Shown piece by piece: positions 40,886-50,185 of a stretch of DNA of 64,000 nt (positions within the stretch are counted from its first letter, which is position 1; the number at the start of each line of letters is the position of its first letter). The notes beneath the pieces are model-generated. The model made no database searches, was not told the DNA's origin, and saw only the letters and a program-made list of their open reading frames with translations. A program made the translations under genes and the position numbers. The stretch is from contig JBBQTQ010000002.1 in the NCBI GenBank assembly GCA_038213135.1, positions 10,734 through 74,733 on the forward strand, in the 5' to 3' direction. Origin of the DNA: JBBQTQ01 sp038213135 (lineage in GTDB: Bacteria; Actinomycetota; Thermoleophilia; Gaiellales; Gaiellaceae).

Positions 40886-42174
40886 GCCGCGCCTTCCGCT
40901 GCGGGCTTCGCCGGCCGCGGCCCGGCCGCTCGCAGCTTCCGGCGGGCGTTCCAGATGTAGAGGATCAGCACGTCCGCGCCCACGAAGAGCAGGACGAGTC
41001 CCTGGATGATCCCGCTCAGGTTGCCGGCGAGGCTCGGGTCGAAGACCTGCTGGATCGCCGGGTTGCGCGTCGAGGTTCCCTGGACGAGCCCGGCGAAGAG
41101 CAGCGCCCCGATCGGGATTCCGATCGCCGAGTTGCGACCGAGCAGCGCCACGGCGATCCCGATGAAGCCGATGTTCACGACCGAGACGTCGATCTGGCCG
41201 AAGCGGAACTGCCAGCCGAGGATGTCCATCGAGCCGGCGAGACCGGCGAAGGTTCCCGAGATCGCCATCGCGAGCACGTAGCTCTTGTTGACGTTGATGC
41301 CGCCGTAGCGCGCCGCGTCCACGTTGAAGCCGGTCGCGCGGACCTCGTAGCCGAGCGTAGTCCGGTTGAGGATCACCCAGAAGAGCACAGGCATCGCGAG
41401 CGCGATGAAGAACCCGACGTGCAGCCCTGAGAGCACCGGGTTGCCCCAGAAGACGGGCAGATGCGCGCCCGGCGCGATGTCGTTCGAGACCGGGACGGCC
41501 GTGTTGGTCGAGTTCTGGAGCGGCCCGCCCTGGCTGAACAGGTACGACGCGGTCCAGACGGCTATCCAGTTGAGCATGATCGTCGAGATCACCTCGTGGA
41601 CGCCGCGCGTGGCCTTCAGCCAGCCCGCGATCGCCGCCCACGCAGCACCGCCGAGCCCGGCCACGGCGATCGCGAAGACCACGTGCAGGAACGGGTTCAG
41701 GTTCGTGAACGAGGCCCCGACCCAGATGGAGAGGGTCGCGCCCACGATGTACTGGCCGTTGCCGCCGATGTTGAAGAGCCCGCAGCGGAACGCGAAGGAG
41801 ACCGCGAGCCCCGTGAAGATCAGGGTCGTCGTCAGGATCAGCGTCTGCTGGAGGTTGAACGCGGCGTTGACGCGGTCGCTCCCGGACACCCACGGGAAAA
41901 GCCAGTTCAGGCCGGTGCCGTTGAAGATCCCCTTGTAGGCCTTCCAGGTGGAGCTGATCGGGTGGTACCACGGCTCCTTGCCGTGAGGCAGGTTCGTCGC
42001 GGCGATCACGATGCCGCCAATCAGGAAGGCGACGATCGTGGTGATGACGGGAACGATCACCCCGCCGGCGCGCTGCGCGATTCCGAGCCGCTCGGCCACG
42101 CTCGGCGCGTAGTCGCCGCCGTGTGGCTGCTTCGGCTCCTCGAGCTCGTGGTCGAGCTGGTCTTCGCCACTCAC
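40882..42174 (-). CDS. BMP-type nucleoside ABC transporter, first permease
   Basis: 430 aa, about ten helices. Diagnostic segments: FRCGLFNIGGNGQYIVGA, EVISTIMLNWIAVW, TGFNVDAARYGGINVNKSY (coupling region) and VNIGFIGIAVALLGRNSAIG. Forms the heterodimeric channel with the second permease. GTG start overlaps the ATPase stop (GTGA) and the TGA overlaps the next GTG, giving a fully coupled operon. Confidence 0.92.
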   Translation of the reverse strand: MSGEDQLDHELEEPKQPHGGDYAPSVAERLGIAQRAGGVIVPVITTIVAFLIGGIVIAATNLPHGKEPWYHPISSTWKAYKGIFNGTGLNWLFPWVSGSDRVNAAFNLQQTLILTTTLIFTGLAVSFAFRCGLFNIGGNGQYIVGATLSIWVGASFTNLNPFLHVVFAIAVAGLGGAAWAAIAGWLKATRGVHEVISTIMLNWIAVWTASYLFSQGGPLQNSTNTAVPVSNDIAPGAHLPVFWGNPVLSGLHVGFFIALAMPVLFWVILNRTTLGYEVRATGFNVDAARYGGINVNKSYVLAMAISGTFAGLAGSMDILGWQFRFGQIDVSVVNIGFIGIAVALLGRNSAIGIPIGALLFAGLVQGTSTRNPAIQQVFDPSLAGNLSGIIQGLVLLFVGADVLILYIWNARRKLRAAGPRPAKPAAEGAA

Positions 42175-43703
42175 GCGACCGCAGCCTCCTTCCGCCCGCC
42201 CCCGGTCATCGCGATCCCGAGTGCTTCCTCACTCGTGTCGGGCGGGAACTCGCCGACGATCGCCCCCTCGAAGATGACGAGAATCCGGTCGGAGAGCGAG
42301 AGCACCTCGTCCAACTCGAAGGAGACGAGCAGGATGCCGCGGCCCTTGTCCCGCTCGGCGACAAGGCGCCGGTGGACGTACTCGATCGCCCCGACGTCGA
42401 GGCCGCGGGTCGGCTGCGCGGCGATCAGCAGGCGCGGGTCGCGCGAGACCTCGCGGGCGACCACGACCTTCTGCTGATTGCCCCCCGAGAGCGCGCCCGC
42501 GTGCGTGCGCGGGCCGCCGCCGCGAATGTCGAAGTCCTTGATCAGGCCGCGCGCCCGTTCGATCAGGCGGTTCGGGTAGAGCCAGCCCCGCTTCGAGGCG
42601 GGCTCGTGGACGTAGTCGTGCAGCGCAATGTTCTCGGCGATCGAGAAGTCCATCACGAGGCCGCGCCGCTGCCGGTCCTCGGGGATGTGGCCCATGCCCG
42701 CGTCGAGCATGTCGCGCGCCGAGGCGCCTGCCATGGACTTGCCTTCGAGCTGAATGGCGCCGCTCCGCACGGAACGCAGCCCGGTCAGCGCGTCGATCAG
42801 CTCGCTCTGGCCGTTGCCGTCGACCCCGGCGAGGCCCACGATCTCGCCCGCCCGCACCTGCAGCGAGACCCCGGCGACCTTCTCGAGGTCGCGGTCGTCG
42901 CGGACGTGGAGCTCCTTGACGTCCAGCAGCACCTCGCCCGGATGCGCAGTCTGCTTCTCCACGCGCAGCAGCACTTCGCGGCCGACCATCGCCCGCGCCA
43001 GGCTCTCCTCGGTCGCGCCCTCGCGCGGAACGGTCTCGACCTTCCGGCCCCGTCGCAGCACCGAGATCCGGTCTGCGACCTCGAGCACCTCGTGCAGCTT
43101 GTGGCTGATGAAGATGATCGAGGTGCCCTTTGCGGTCAGCCCGTGGATGATCGTGAAGAGCTCACGCGCCTCCTGCGGCGTCAGCACGCTCGTCGGCTCG
43201 TCGAGGATCAGGATCTGCGCGTTGCGGTAGAGCGCCTTCAGGATCTCCACCCGCTGCTGCTGAGCGACCGTGATGTCCTGGATGCGCGCGTCGGGATCGA
43301 CGGCCAGGGCGAACGTGTCCGAGAGCTCCCGCACGCGACGCCGCGCCTTGCCGAAATCGAGCAGCACCCCCGCGTAGGTCGGCTCCTCGGCGAGCACGAT
43401 GTTCTCGGCGACGGTCATCACCGGGATCAGCATGAAGTGCTGGTGGACCATGCCGATCCCGGCGCGGATCGCATCCTTCGCGGAGGCGAACGACTGGAGC
43501 TTCCCGTTCAGCAGGATCTCCCCCTCGTCCGGGCTGTAGAGCCCCGAGAGGACGTTCATCAGGGTCGACTTGCCGGCGCCGTTCTCCCCCAGGAGCGCGT
43601 GCACCTCGCCGCGGCGCACGTCGAGGTCGATGTGGTCGTTCGCCAGCACGCCCGGGAACTGCTTGATGATGCCACGCAGCTCGAGGACGGGAGGCTCGGA
43701 CAT
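42171..43703 (-). CDS. BMP-type nucleoside ABC transporter, double ATPase
   Basis: 510 aa with two nucleotide-binding halves. First: Walker A GENGAGKST, Q-loop MVHQHFMLIP, Walker B ILILDEPTSVLTP. Second: degenerate Walker A GVDGNGQSE (Lys replaced by Gln), signature LSGGNQQKVVVAREVS. This asymmetry is normal for the sugar/nucleoside (MglA/YufO) class. ATG 43703 chosen; GTG 43724 is in frame seven codons earlier. It energises import with the two downstream permeases. Confidence 0.93.
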   Translation of the reverse strand: MSEPPVLELRGIIKQFPGVLANDHIDLDVRRGEVHALLGENGAGKSTLMNVLSGLYSPDEGEILLNGKLQSFASAKDAIRAGIGMVHQHFMLIPVMTVAENIVLAEEPTYAGVLLDFGKARRRVRELSDTFALAVDPDARIQDITVAQQQRVEILKALYRNAQILILDEPTSVLTPQEARELFTIIHGLTAKGTSIIFISHKLHEVLEVADRISVLRRGRKVETVPREGATEESLARAMVGREVLLRVEKQTAHPGEVLLDVKELHVRDDRDLEKVAGVSLQVRAGEIVGLAGVDGNGQSELIDALTGLRSVRSGAIQLEGKSMAGASARDMLDAGMGHIPEDRQRRGLVMDFSIAENIALHDYVHEPASKRGWLYPNRLIERARGLIKDFDIRGGGPRTHAGALSGGNQQKVVVAREVSRDPRLLIAAQPTRGLDVGAIEYVHRRLVAERDKGRGILLVSFELDEVLSLSDRILVIFEGAIVGEFPPDTSEEALGIAMTGGGRKEAAVA

Positions 43704-43732
43704 GGGCGCGCGCGATTCTTTCACGAAAGCAA

Positions 43733-43758
43733 GAGGGCGGACCTTGCGGCCCGCCCTC
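43733..43758 (-). terminator. Attenuating hairpin between binding protein and ATPase genes
   Basis: GAGGGCGG and CCGCCCTC form an 8-bp stem with a 10-base loop in the gap after the binding-protein gene; read on the minus strand it is followed by TTGCTTTC. Such hairpins let the binding protein be made in excess over the membrane parts. Confidence 0.55.
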
Positions 43759-43782
43759 CCCTACTTCGGCTCCGGATCGGAG

Positions 43783-44814
43783 TTACAGCTTGCCCGGGGG
43801 CTTGATCTTCCCCGACTTGATCTGGTTGCCGAAAGCGTTCATCTTGGCGATGAAGTTCGCCGGCACCTTCGAGCTGATCTTGCCGATTGCGACGCCGCCG
43901 TTCTTCAGGTTGAAGACGAGGTCGGTGCCGCCGATCTTCTTGCCGTCCTTGACCGCCTTCACGGCGAGGAAGACGCCAACGTCGACGTGCTTGACGACGC
44001 TCGTCAGGATGTGCGGGCCGAGGTACGACTGGTCGACATCGACGCCGATGCCCCAGACGTGCTTCTGCTTGGCCGCGTTCAGCGTGCCGAATCCGCACGG
44101 GCCGGCGACGTTGAACTCGACCTGCGAGCCGGCTGCGATCTGCTGCAGCGCGACGACCTTGCACTTGTCCTGCTCGGTGAAGGAGTTCGAGTAGCCGATC
44201 AGGACCTTGGTCCCGGCTACACACTTCGCCGCGCCGGCCTTGTACCCCGCGAGGAACGCGTCGACCGGCGGGATCTTGATGCCGCCGACCACGCCGATCG
44301 TGGTCTTGCCGGCCTTCTGCGCCATCAACGCGGCGAGGCAGCCGGCCATGTAGCTGTTCTCCTGCGTGGCGTAGGTGAGGCCCGTGACGTTCGGGAGCGG
44401 ACCCTTCGCTCCCTTGCCCGCGATCGACGGGTCGTAGGTCGAGTCGTCGGTGATCGCGAACGTGGTGCTCGGGAACTGCTTCGCGACGGTGCCCAGATCG
44501 GCGGCGAGCAGGAAGCCGGCGCCGATGATGATGTTGAAGTTCTGGCGGGCGAGCGTCGTGAAGTTCGGGATGTAGTCGCCCGGTGCCTTCGACTCGATCG
44601 CCTGTGTCTGGACGCCGAGCTGGGCCTTCGCACGGTTCAGCCCCTGGAGCTGGTACTGGTTGAAGCCCTTGTCGTTGAAGCGGCCGACGTCGCTGACGAG
44701 GCCCGCCTTGATCGTCGCCCCGAGGGACGCACTGCCGGCACCGACCGCCGTCGCTGCGACGGCTGCGGTAATGGCGAGCGCGAGTCCGGTCGACACGAAG
44801 CGCTTTCTAATCAC
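43783..44814 (-). CDS. BMP family (nucleoside-binding) substrate-binding protein
   Basis: 343 aa. Signal peptide GLALAITAAVAATAVGAGSA without a lipobox cysteine. The mature protein has the PnrA/BMP pattern: AGLVSDVGRFNDKGFNQYQL, QENSYMAGCLAALMA, TIGVVGGIKIPPVDAFLAGY and GIGVDVDQSYLGPHILTS. Family members bind purine nucleosides. GTG 44814 with AGGAGG five bases upstream. First gene of the transporter operon; nucleoside hydrolase and ribokinase genes at 49-51 kb could use the imported ligand. Confidence 0.92.
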   Translation of the reverse strand: MIRKRFVSTGLALAITAAVAATAVGAGSASLGATIKAGLVSDVGRFNDKGFNQYQLQGLNRAKAQLGVQTQAIESKAPGDYIPNFTTLARQNFNIIIGAGFLLAADLGTVAKQFPSTTFAITDDSTYDPSIAGKGAKGPLPNVTGLTYATQENSYMAGCLAALMAQKAGKTTIGVVGGIKIPPVDAFLAGYKAGAAKCVAGTKVLIGYSNSFTEQDKCKVVALQQIAAGSQVEFNVAGPCGFGTLNAAKQKHVWGIGVDVDQSYLGPHILTSVVKHVDVGVFLAVKAVKDGKKIGGTDLVFNLKNGGVAIGKISSKVPANFIAKMNAFGNQIKSGKIKPPGKL

Positions 44815-44911
44815 AAATCCTCCTCTTCCGGGGATACGCGTCCTGTGTGAGGACCGGTTGATCCTATTCCTTCCACGGAGAAGGCTTCAAGCGACGCGCT
44901 ACCTTCCGCGC

Positions 44912-46138
44912 GTGGATCAGAGGGCCGTCACGCTCGCCTTCGACCCTTCCGACCAGGAGTTCCTCGCAGACCCCTACCCCCTGCTCGGCCGCCTGCGAGA
45001 GCAGGCTCGCTTGTTCTACGAGCCGGAGCGCGAGCGCTGGTTCGTCACGCGGCACGAGGACGTCCGGGCCTGTCTGCGCGACAAGCGGCTCGGCAGGAAC
45101 TTCCGGCACGTGATGGCGCCCGAGGAGATCGGCGTGCCCGAGCTCGACCCGCGCTGGCAGGCCTTCTGGGACACGGAGCGCTGGAGCCTGCTCTGGCTCG
45201 AGCCGCCGGAGCACACTCGGCTGCGGAAGCTCGTGGCGGCGGCGTTCACGCCGCGGGCGGTGGAGGCGCTACGCGCGCCTGCGGCCGAGCTCGCGGTCGA
45301 GTTGCTCGAGCCGCTCGCCGAGGCAGGCGAGATGGAGCTGCTCTACGACTACGCGCAGCCTTTCTCGATCGCGGTCATCTGCCGGATGCTGGGCGTCCCG
45401 GTCGATCGCCAGCGCGACCTGCTCGACTGGTCGCACCGGCTCGTGAAGATGTACGAGTTCGACGTGCCGCTCGCGACGGCCGAGGCCGCGAACCGGGCGG
45501 CGGCCGAGTTCCGCGACTACGTGGAGGAGCTGATCGTCGAGCGCCGGTCGAAGCCGCGGGACGACATGGTCACGGCGCTCGCGGAGGCGCGGGTCGACGG
45601 CGGCCGCCTCTCCGACGACGAGATCGTCAGCACCGTGATCGTGCTCCTGAACGCGGGCCACGAGGCGACGGTCAACACGCTCGGGAACGGGATGCTCGCC
45701 TTCGCCCGCCGACCGGAGCAATGGCAGCGGGTCGTGAGTGGCGAGGTGCCCGCCGGGCTCGCGCTCGAGGAGATGATCCGCTACGACCCACCCCTGCAGC
45801 TGTTCGAGCGCTGGGTGCTCGAAGACGGGTTCGCGATCGGCGAAACGCCGATCCCGCGCGGCGCGAAGGTCTCGCTTCTCTTCGGCTCGGCGAACCGCGA
45901 CCCGCGGGTGTTCGAGCAGCCGGACGAGTTCGATCCGGCCCGGGCGAACGCGGCGCAGCACATCGGCTTCGGTGGCGGCATCCACGTCTGCATCGGCGCA
46001 CCGCTCGCACGCGTCGAGCTCGAGGCGAGCGTGGATGCGCTGCGGCGGTTGTGGCCGGACTTCACGCTCGCGGAGGAGCCGCGCCACACCGGCGCCTTCG
46101 TGATCTGGGGGCTGGAAGAACTGCGCCTCGCTCGTTAG
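44912..46138 (+). CDS. Cytochrome P450 (408 aa)
   Basis: Soluble bacterial P450: C-helix WLEPPEHTRLRKLV, I-helix LNAGHEATVNTLG (acid-alcohol pair partly changed, E then A-T), ExxR in EEMIRYDPP, and heme ligand loop FGGGIHVCIGAPLAR with the proximal Cys near residue 353. It monooxygenates an unknown substrate with outside ferredoxin electrons; no redox partner gene is adjacent. GTG 44912 in a short region divergent from the BMP gene. Confidence 0.92.
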   Translation: MDQRAVTLAFDPSDQEFLADPYPLLGRLREQARLFYEPERERWFVTRHEDVRACLRDKRLGRNFRHVMAPEEIGVPELDPRWQAFWDTERWSLLWLEPPEHTRLRKLVAAAFTPRAVEALRAPAAELAVELLEPLAEAGEMELLYDYAQPFSIAVICRMLGVPVDRQRDLLDWSHRLVKMYEFDVPLATAEAANRAAAEFRDYVEELIVERRSKPRDDMVTALAEARVDGGRLSDDEIVSTVIVLLNAGHEATVNTLGNGMLAFARRPEQWQRVVSGEVPAGLALEEMIRYDPPLQLFERWVLEDGFAIGETPIPRGAKVSLLFGSANRDPRVFEQPDEFDPARANAAQHIGFGGGIHVCIGAPLARVELEASVDALRRLWPDFTLAEEPRHTGAFVIWGLEELRLAR

Positions 46139-46186
46139 GGCGCGCAGGGCCGAGGGACAGGCCTCTCGAGGCCTGTCCCTCACACC
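46138..46186. terminator. Hairpin repeat, copy 3 (between convergent P450 and ftsK)
   Basis: GAGGGACAGGCCTC and GAGGCCTGTCCCTC flank a TC/GA centre, giving a near-complete 30-base palindrome. The reverse complement of the whole 49 bases matches copy 2 (23765) with two differences. It begins on the last base of the P450 stop and ends 12 bases before the ftsK stop. Confidence 0.7.
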
Positions 46187-46197
46187 ACGATCTAGGG

Positions 46198-48381
46198 CTA
46201 GGAAGCTAGGTGCTGCTCCGTTTCGATCAGCACGCGGCGCGGCTTCGAGCCTTCGTACGGCGAGATGATCCCTCGACGCTCGAGCATGTCGATCAGCCGG
46301 CCGGCACGCGTGTAGCCGACCCGTAGCCGGCGCTGGAGCAGCGACACCGACGCGGTCTGAGCCTGGACGACGATCTCGATCGCCTTGTCGAGCAGCGGAT
46401 CCTCGTCGGGATCGAAGGCCTCGTCCCCATCCTCGACGTCCTCGGCGAAGACCTCAGGCAGCTCGAGCAGCGACTCGTCGAGCACCTGCTCGCGCTCGGC
46501 GCGGCACTGCTCGACGAGCAGTGCGATCTCCTCCTCGCTCACGTAGGCGCCTTGCACACGCTGGACGCGAGAGGTACCGAGCGGCTTGAAGAGCATGTCG
46601 CCCTGGCCGAGCAGGCTCTCCGCACCGGCGGTGTCGAGGATCACGCGCGAGTCCGTCTGGCTCGAGACGGCGAAGGCGATCCGGGAAGGGACGTTCGCCT
46701 TGATCATCCCGGTGATCACGTCCACGGACGGCCGCTGTGTGGCGAGCACGAGGTGGATGCCGACTGCGCGGGACTTCTGGGCGAGCCGGATGACCGCGTC
46801 CTCCACGTGCTGCGGCGAGATCATCATCAGGTCGGCCAGCTCGTCGATCACGACGAGCAGGTACGGGAGCGGATCCTCGCCGCGGCCGCGCAGCGAGCGG
46901 TTCATCTCCGGGAGGCTGCGCGCGCGGAGCACGCTCATCCGTTCGTAGCGCCGCTCCATCTCGGAAACGACGTTCGCGAGGGCGGCGGCGGCCTGCTTCG
47001 GGCTCGAGACGACCGGCGTCAGCAAGTGGGGGATCGACTCGTAGAAGCCGAGCTCGACCCGTTTCGGGTCGATCAGGATCATCCGCACCTCGTCCGGGGT
47101 CGCTCGCAGCAGGATCGAGCTGAGGATCGTGTTGATGCAGCCGGACTTGCCCGAGCCGGTCGTGCCGGCGATCAGGACGTGCGGGAGGCGCGCGAGGTCG
47201 GTCCAGACGGCCTGGCCGGAGATGTCCTTGCCGAGCCAGACCGAGAGCGGGCTCGCGGCCTGTGGCAGGTCGTCGAAGATGTCGCCGAGCGTGACGAGGT
47301 TCGGGGAGAGGTTCGGCACCTCAACGCCCACGGCCTGCTTGCCGGGGATCGGCGCCAGGATGCGGATCTCGGTGGTGGCAAGCGCGTAGGAGAGGTCGTC
47401 CTTCAGCTGCGCGACCTTGGCGACCTTCGTGCCGGGCGCGAGCTGGAGCTCGTAGCGCGTGACGCGCGGGCCGGAGATCTCACCGATCACCCTGGCGTCG
47501 ACGCCGAAGTTGGCGAGCGTGGTCACGAGCAGCTCCGCCATGCGGGCGCTGTCGGCGGCCGTGCTGCCGGCGACGGCCTGCGAGCGGCGCAGCAGCCCGC
47601 GGTCGGGCAGCGTGTAGCTCTCGCCGGTGGAGGAAACGTCGAAGAGCGTCTCCTGGTCGGGCTCGTCCGGGCGCGGCTCGAGCAGGAAGGCGGGCGGCTC
47701 GAGCGAGGTCGGCGTGATCACGACGTCCGGGAAGTCCTCGACCGCGTCGATGAGGGGGGCCGCTGGGCCAGCAGGCACGACGGCGAGCGAAATCGGCTCG
47801 AGGCGGGGCGCGACCGCGCGCCGCGGGCGTGAAGCGCGCGCCCGATTGCCCGCGGAGCGGAAAGCGTGGCCGGAGCGGCGGATGAACGCGCCAGCGGACG
47901 CCCCGGAGAGCAGCAGCGCGCCGATCAGGAGCAGGAACCCACCGAGCAACGTCGTCCCCGTCGAGCCGATCGCGAGGCCGAACAGCTTGCCGAGACCCTG
48001 GCCGGCGTAGCCGCCGTGGTGGGCGCCGAGCACCGTGATCAGACCGAACGCGGTCACGATCAGCCCGGTCCGGAACGGACGCACGTCGATCAGCGCGCTC
48101 CTCCCGAGCATCAGGGCACCGAGCACGCAGAGCACCACCGGCAGCGCGAAAACTGCGCCGCCGATCACCGCGTGGATCCCGTCCGCGATCGCCTTGCCGG
48201 CGTAGCCGCCGTTCCAGCGCGCGTAGAGGACGGTGCCGAGGAAGATCCCGAGCGCCGCAAGCGCGAGGCCGATCAGCTCTGGATGGTGGTGGCTACGGGC
48301 TCGCTTGCGTTTGCTCGTGCGCTTCTTGACGCGGGAAGGCGTCTTCGGGCGCAGCTTCGTCTGGCGCTTTCTGGCGGCCAT
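46198..48381 (-). CDS. ftsK: DNA translocase FtsK/SpoIIIE
   Basis: 727 aa. A basic start, four N-terminal membrane helices (~35-170), Pro/acidic linker, then the motor: RYELQLAPGTKVAKVAQL, Walker A AGTTGSGKSGCINT, Walker B LLVVIDELADLMM, LATQRPSVDVITGMIKANVP, and a C-terminal winged-helix gamma domain (ASVSLLQRRLRVGYTRAGRL) that reads chromosome-orienting KOPS sites. It clears DNA from the division septum. ATG 48381. Confidence 0.96.
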   Translation of the reverse strand: MAARKRQTKLRPKTPSRVKKRTSKRKRARSHHHPELIGLALAALGIFLGTVLYARWNGGYAGKAIADGIHAVIGGAVFALPVVLCVLGALMLGRSALIDVRPFRTGLIVTAFGLITVLGAHHGGYAGQGLGKLFGLAIGSTGTTLLGGFLLLIGALLLSGASAGAFIRRSGHAFRSAGNRARASRPRRAVAPRLEPISLAVVPAGPAAPLIDAVEDFPDVVITPTSLEPPAFLLEPRPDEPDQETLFDVSSTGESYTLPDRGLLRRSQAVAGSTAADSARMAELLVTTLANFGVDARVIGEISGPRVTRYELQLAPGTKVAKVAQLKDDLSYALATTEIRILAPIPGKQAVGVEVPNLSPNLVTLGDIFDDLPQAASPLSVWLGKDISGQAVWTDLARLPHVLIAGTTGSGKSGCINTILSSILLRATPDEVRMILIDPKRVELGFYESIPHLLTPVVSSPKQAAAALANVVSEMERRYERMSVLRARSLPEMNRSLRGRGEDPLPYLLVVIDELADLMMISPQHVEDAVIRLAQKSRAVGIHLVLATQRPSVDVITGMIKANVPSRIAFAVSSQTDSRVILDTAGAESLLGQGDMLFKPLGTSRVQRVQGAYVSEEEIALLVEQCRAEREQVLDESLLELPEVFAEDVEDGDEAFDPDEDPLLDKAIEIVVQAQTASVSLLQRRLRVGYTRAGRLIDMLERRGIISPYEGSKPRRVLIETEQHLAS

Positions 48382-48427
48382 GGCTTCCGATTCGCCCCGG
48401 CCGCAGCGCTTCCTCCCGCGGCCCCAC

Positions 48428-48453
48428 CAGGGCCAGACCTAGGTCTGGCCCTG
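48428..48453 (-). terminator. Perfect 26-bp palindrome upstream of ftsK
   Basis: CAGGGCCAGACCT followed at once by its exact reverse complement AGGTCTGGCCCTG. It lies in the 95-base gap between the end of the luciferase-like gene (48477) and the ftsK start (48381), so it could end the upstream transcript or be an operator for ftsK. A second short repeat GGGCCATGGCCC follows. Confidence 0.5.
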
Positions 48454-48476
48454 GGCCATGGCCCTGCAGGACATGC

Positions 48477-49280
48477 CTACCAGCGGCTCGCCAACGCTCG
48501 CTCGAAGACGCCAGGCGTGACCGTGCCCTCCGGCATCTTCCAGTCTGCCGGGTAGTAGAGGACGATCTCCTCGAAGCCGGCGTGCTGCCAGCGGCCCACG
48601 AACTCGGCGAACGCTTCGTCCGACCGGAAGGGGGTTTCGGCGACAAATGGGTAGCCGATCAACACCGAGCGAAGCACCGACCGTCCGGTCTCGGCGCAGA
48701 GCTCGTCGAGCCGCGCATTGTCTTTACGCGCGTCCGCGAGCGCCTGCTCGGGCGTGACTCCAAACCCGCCGAAGGTGTTCCACCGGTCTGCGAACCGGGC
48801 CGCGAGACGCAGAATCGTCGGCCCGCGCCCGGCGATCGTGAGCGGAATCGACTGCTGCGGCTGCAGCCGCTCGTCGCCCAGCAGCTCGACGAGCCGCTCC
48901 ACCCAGGTTGCGAAAAGCGCGGCACGTTCCTTCGGCGTCCACTCGGGCACCTGCGTCAGCGCATGGTCGCCGGCCGATGCTCCCGAGCCGACGCCGAGCT
49001 CCAGCCGTCCGCCGGAGATCTCCGCGAGGGTCAGAGCAGTCCGTGCGAGCACGCCGGGGTTGCGGAAGGTCATCGGGCTGACGAGCGGCCCGATCCGCGG
49101 CCGCGTCGTCACGTGGGCGAGCGCCGCGAGGCAGCTCCAGGCCTCGAACCAGGGCTCGCCGGACGGGTGGAGGTGGTCGGCCACCCAGATCGTCTCGACC
49201 CCGAGCTCCTCGAGGGTCCGCCAGCGCTCGACGAGCTCAGGCCAGGGAGCGTCCTGGAGCGTGATCACGCCGAGCTTCAT
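48477..49280 (-). CDS. Luciferase-like (F420/FMN-dependent) oxidoreductase (267 aa)
   Basis: Bacterial-luciferase-fold protein: LGVITLQDAPWPELVERW, ETIWVADHLH, FRNPGVLARTALTLAEISGG, ELGVGSGA and TIAGRGPTILRLAARFADRW are the conserved LLM-class segments. In actinobacteria these usually bind F420. Substrate unknown. ATG overlaps the nucleoside hydrolase stop, so it ends the operon from RNase J through ribokinase. Confidence 0.87.
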   Translation of the reverse strand: MKLGVITLQDAPWPELVERWRTLEELGVETIWVADHLHPSGEPWFEAWSCLAALAHVTTRPRIGPLVSPMTFRNPGVLARTALTLAEISGGRLELGVGSGASAGDHALTQVPEWTPKERAALFATWVERLVELLGDERLQPQQSIPLTIAGRGPTILRLAARFADRWNTFGGFGVTPEQALADARKDNARLDELCAETGRSVLRSVLIGYPFVAETPFRSDEAFAEFVGRWQHAGFEEIVLYYPADWKMPEGTVTPGVFERALASRW

Positions 49281-50185
49281 CCGAGCGAGAGGATGCGCTC
49301 CTCGAGCAGGTCGAGGAACCCCTCTGCGTCGATGGCGACCGCGACGTGCGCGTTCGGCTCCCACTCCATGCGGCCCCAGCGGTCGGCGTTCGTGCGGCCG
49401 CGCGAGAGCTCGCCGCCCGTGTCGACCTTCAGGCCGCAGTGCACGGTCTCGAGCAGGTCGGGGCGCATCACCTGGGCCACCGCGACCGCGTCGTGCACCG
49501 GCGAGCCCGCCCAGCCGTAGGTCTGCCGGTGGAAGAGGCCGTAGAAGTCGAACAGCTCCGCGACCATCCTCCCGACGCGTCCGCCCGCTCGCAGGCGCTC
49601 GACCCGCTCGGGCGTGAAGAGCGCCTGGTGCGTGACGTCGAGGCCGACCATCGTCACCTCGACTCCGCTCGAGAAGACGCGATCCGCGGCCTCGGGATCG
49701 GCCCAGATGTTGAACTCCGCGGCCGGGGTCACGTTCCCCTCGCCGATCGCGCCCCCCATCAGGACGATCCGCTCGGGTCGCACCCCCGCCTCCAGGGCAG
49801 CAGCGACGTTCGTCAGCGGCCCGGTCGGGACGAGCACCACGCCCGGCTCGAGCGTTTCCGCCAGGAACTCGACAGCGGTCTGCTCGACGGGCTTCCGCTG
49901 CGGGGGAGGCAGATCGGGGCCATCGAGCCCGGTCGCTCCGTGGACGTACTCGGCGACGTAGAGCTCGCGTAGGAGCGGCGTCGCCGCCCCAACGGCCACC
50001 GGCACATCTCCCCTGCCCGCGAACTCCAGCACTCGCAGTGCGTTGGCGGTCGTCTTGTCGAGCGTCTGGTTGCCGTGGGTGGTCGTGAGCCCGCGCAGCT
50101 CGAGCTCGGGGCTCGCGAGCGCCAGCAGGATCGCCATCGCGTCGTCGTGGCCGGGGTCGCAGTCGATGACGATCGGCGTACTCAC
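49277..50185 (-). CDS. Inosine/uridine-preferring nucleoside hydrolase
   Basis: 302 aa. Calcium-binding signature VIDCDPGHDDAMAIL near the N-terminus, then THGNQTLDKTTANALRVLE, LVPTGPLTNVAAALE, MGGAIGEGNVTPAAEFNIW and a C-terminal SPVHDAVAVA. It cleaves nucleosides to base and ribose. GTG overlaps the ribokinase stop (GTGA), so released ribose would be phosphorylated by the neighbour. Confidence 0.93.
   Translation of the reverse strand: MSTPIVIDCDPGHDDAMAILLALASPELELRGLTTTHGNQTLDKTTANALRVLEFAGRGDVPVAVGAATPLLRELYVAEYVHGATGLDGPDLPPPQRKPVEQTAVEFLAETLEPGVVLVPTGPLTNVAAALEAGVRPERIVLMGGAIGEGNVTPAAEFNIWADPEAADRVFSSGVEVTMVGLDVTHQALFTPERVERLRAGGRVGRMVAELFDFYGLFHRQTYGWAGSPVHDAVAVAQVMRPDLLETVHCGLKVDTGGELSRGRTNADRWGRMEWEPNAHVAVAIDAEGFLDLLEERILSLG

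Noticed and set aside
42171..43703. Loss of Walker A lysine in the second ATPase half as a sign of decay
   Set aside because: GxxGxGQSE in the second half is normal in this transporter class.
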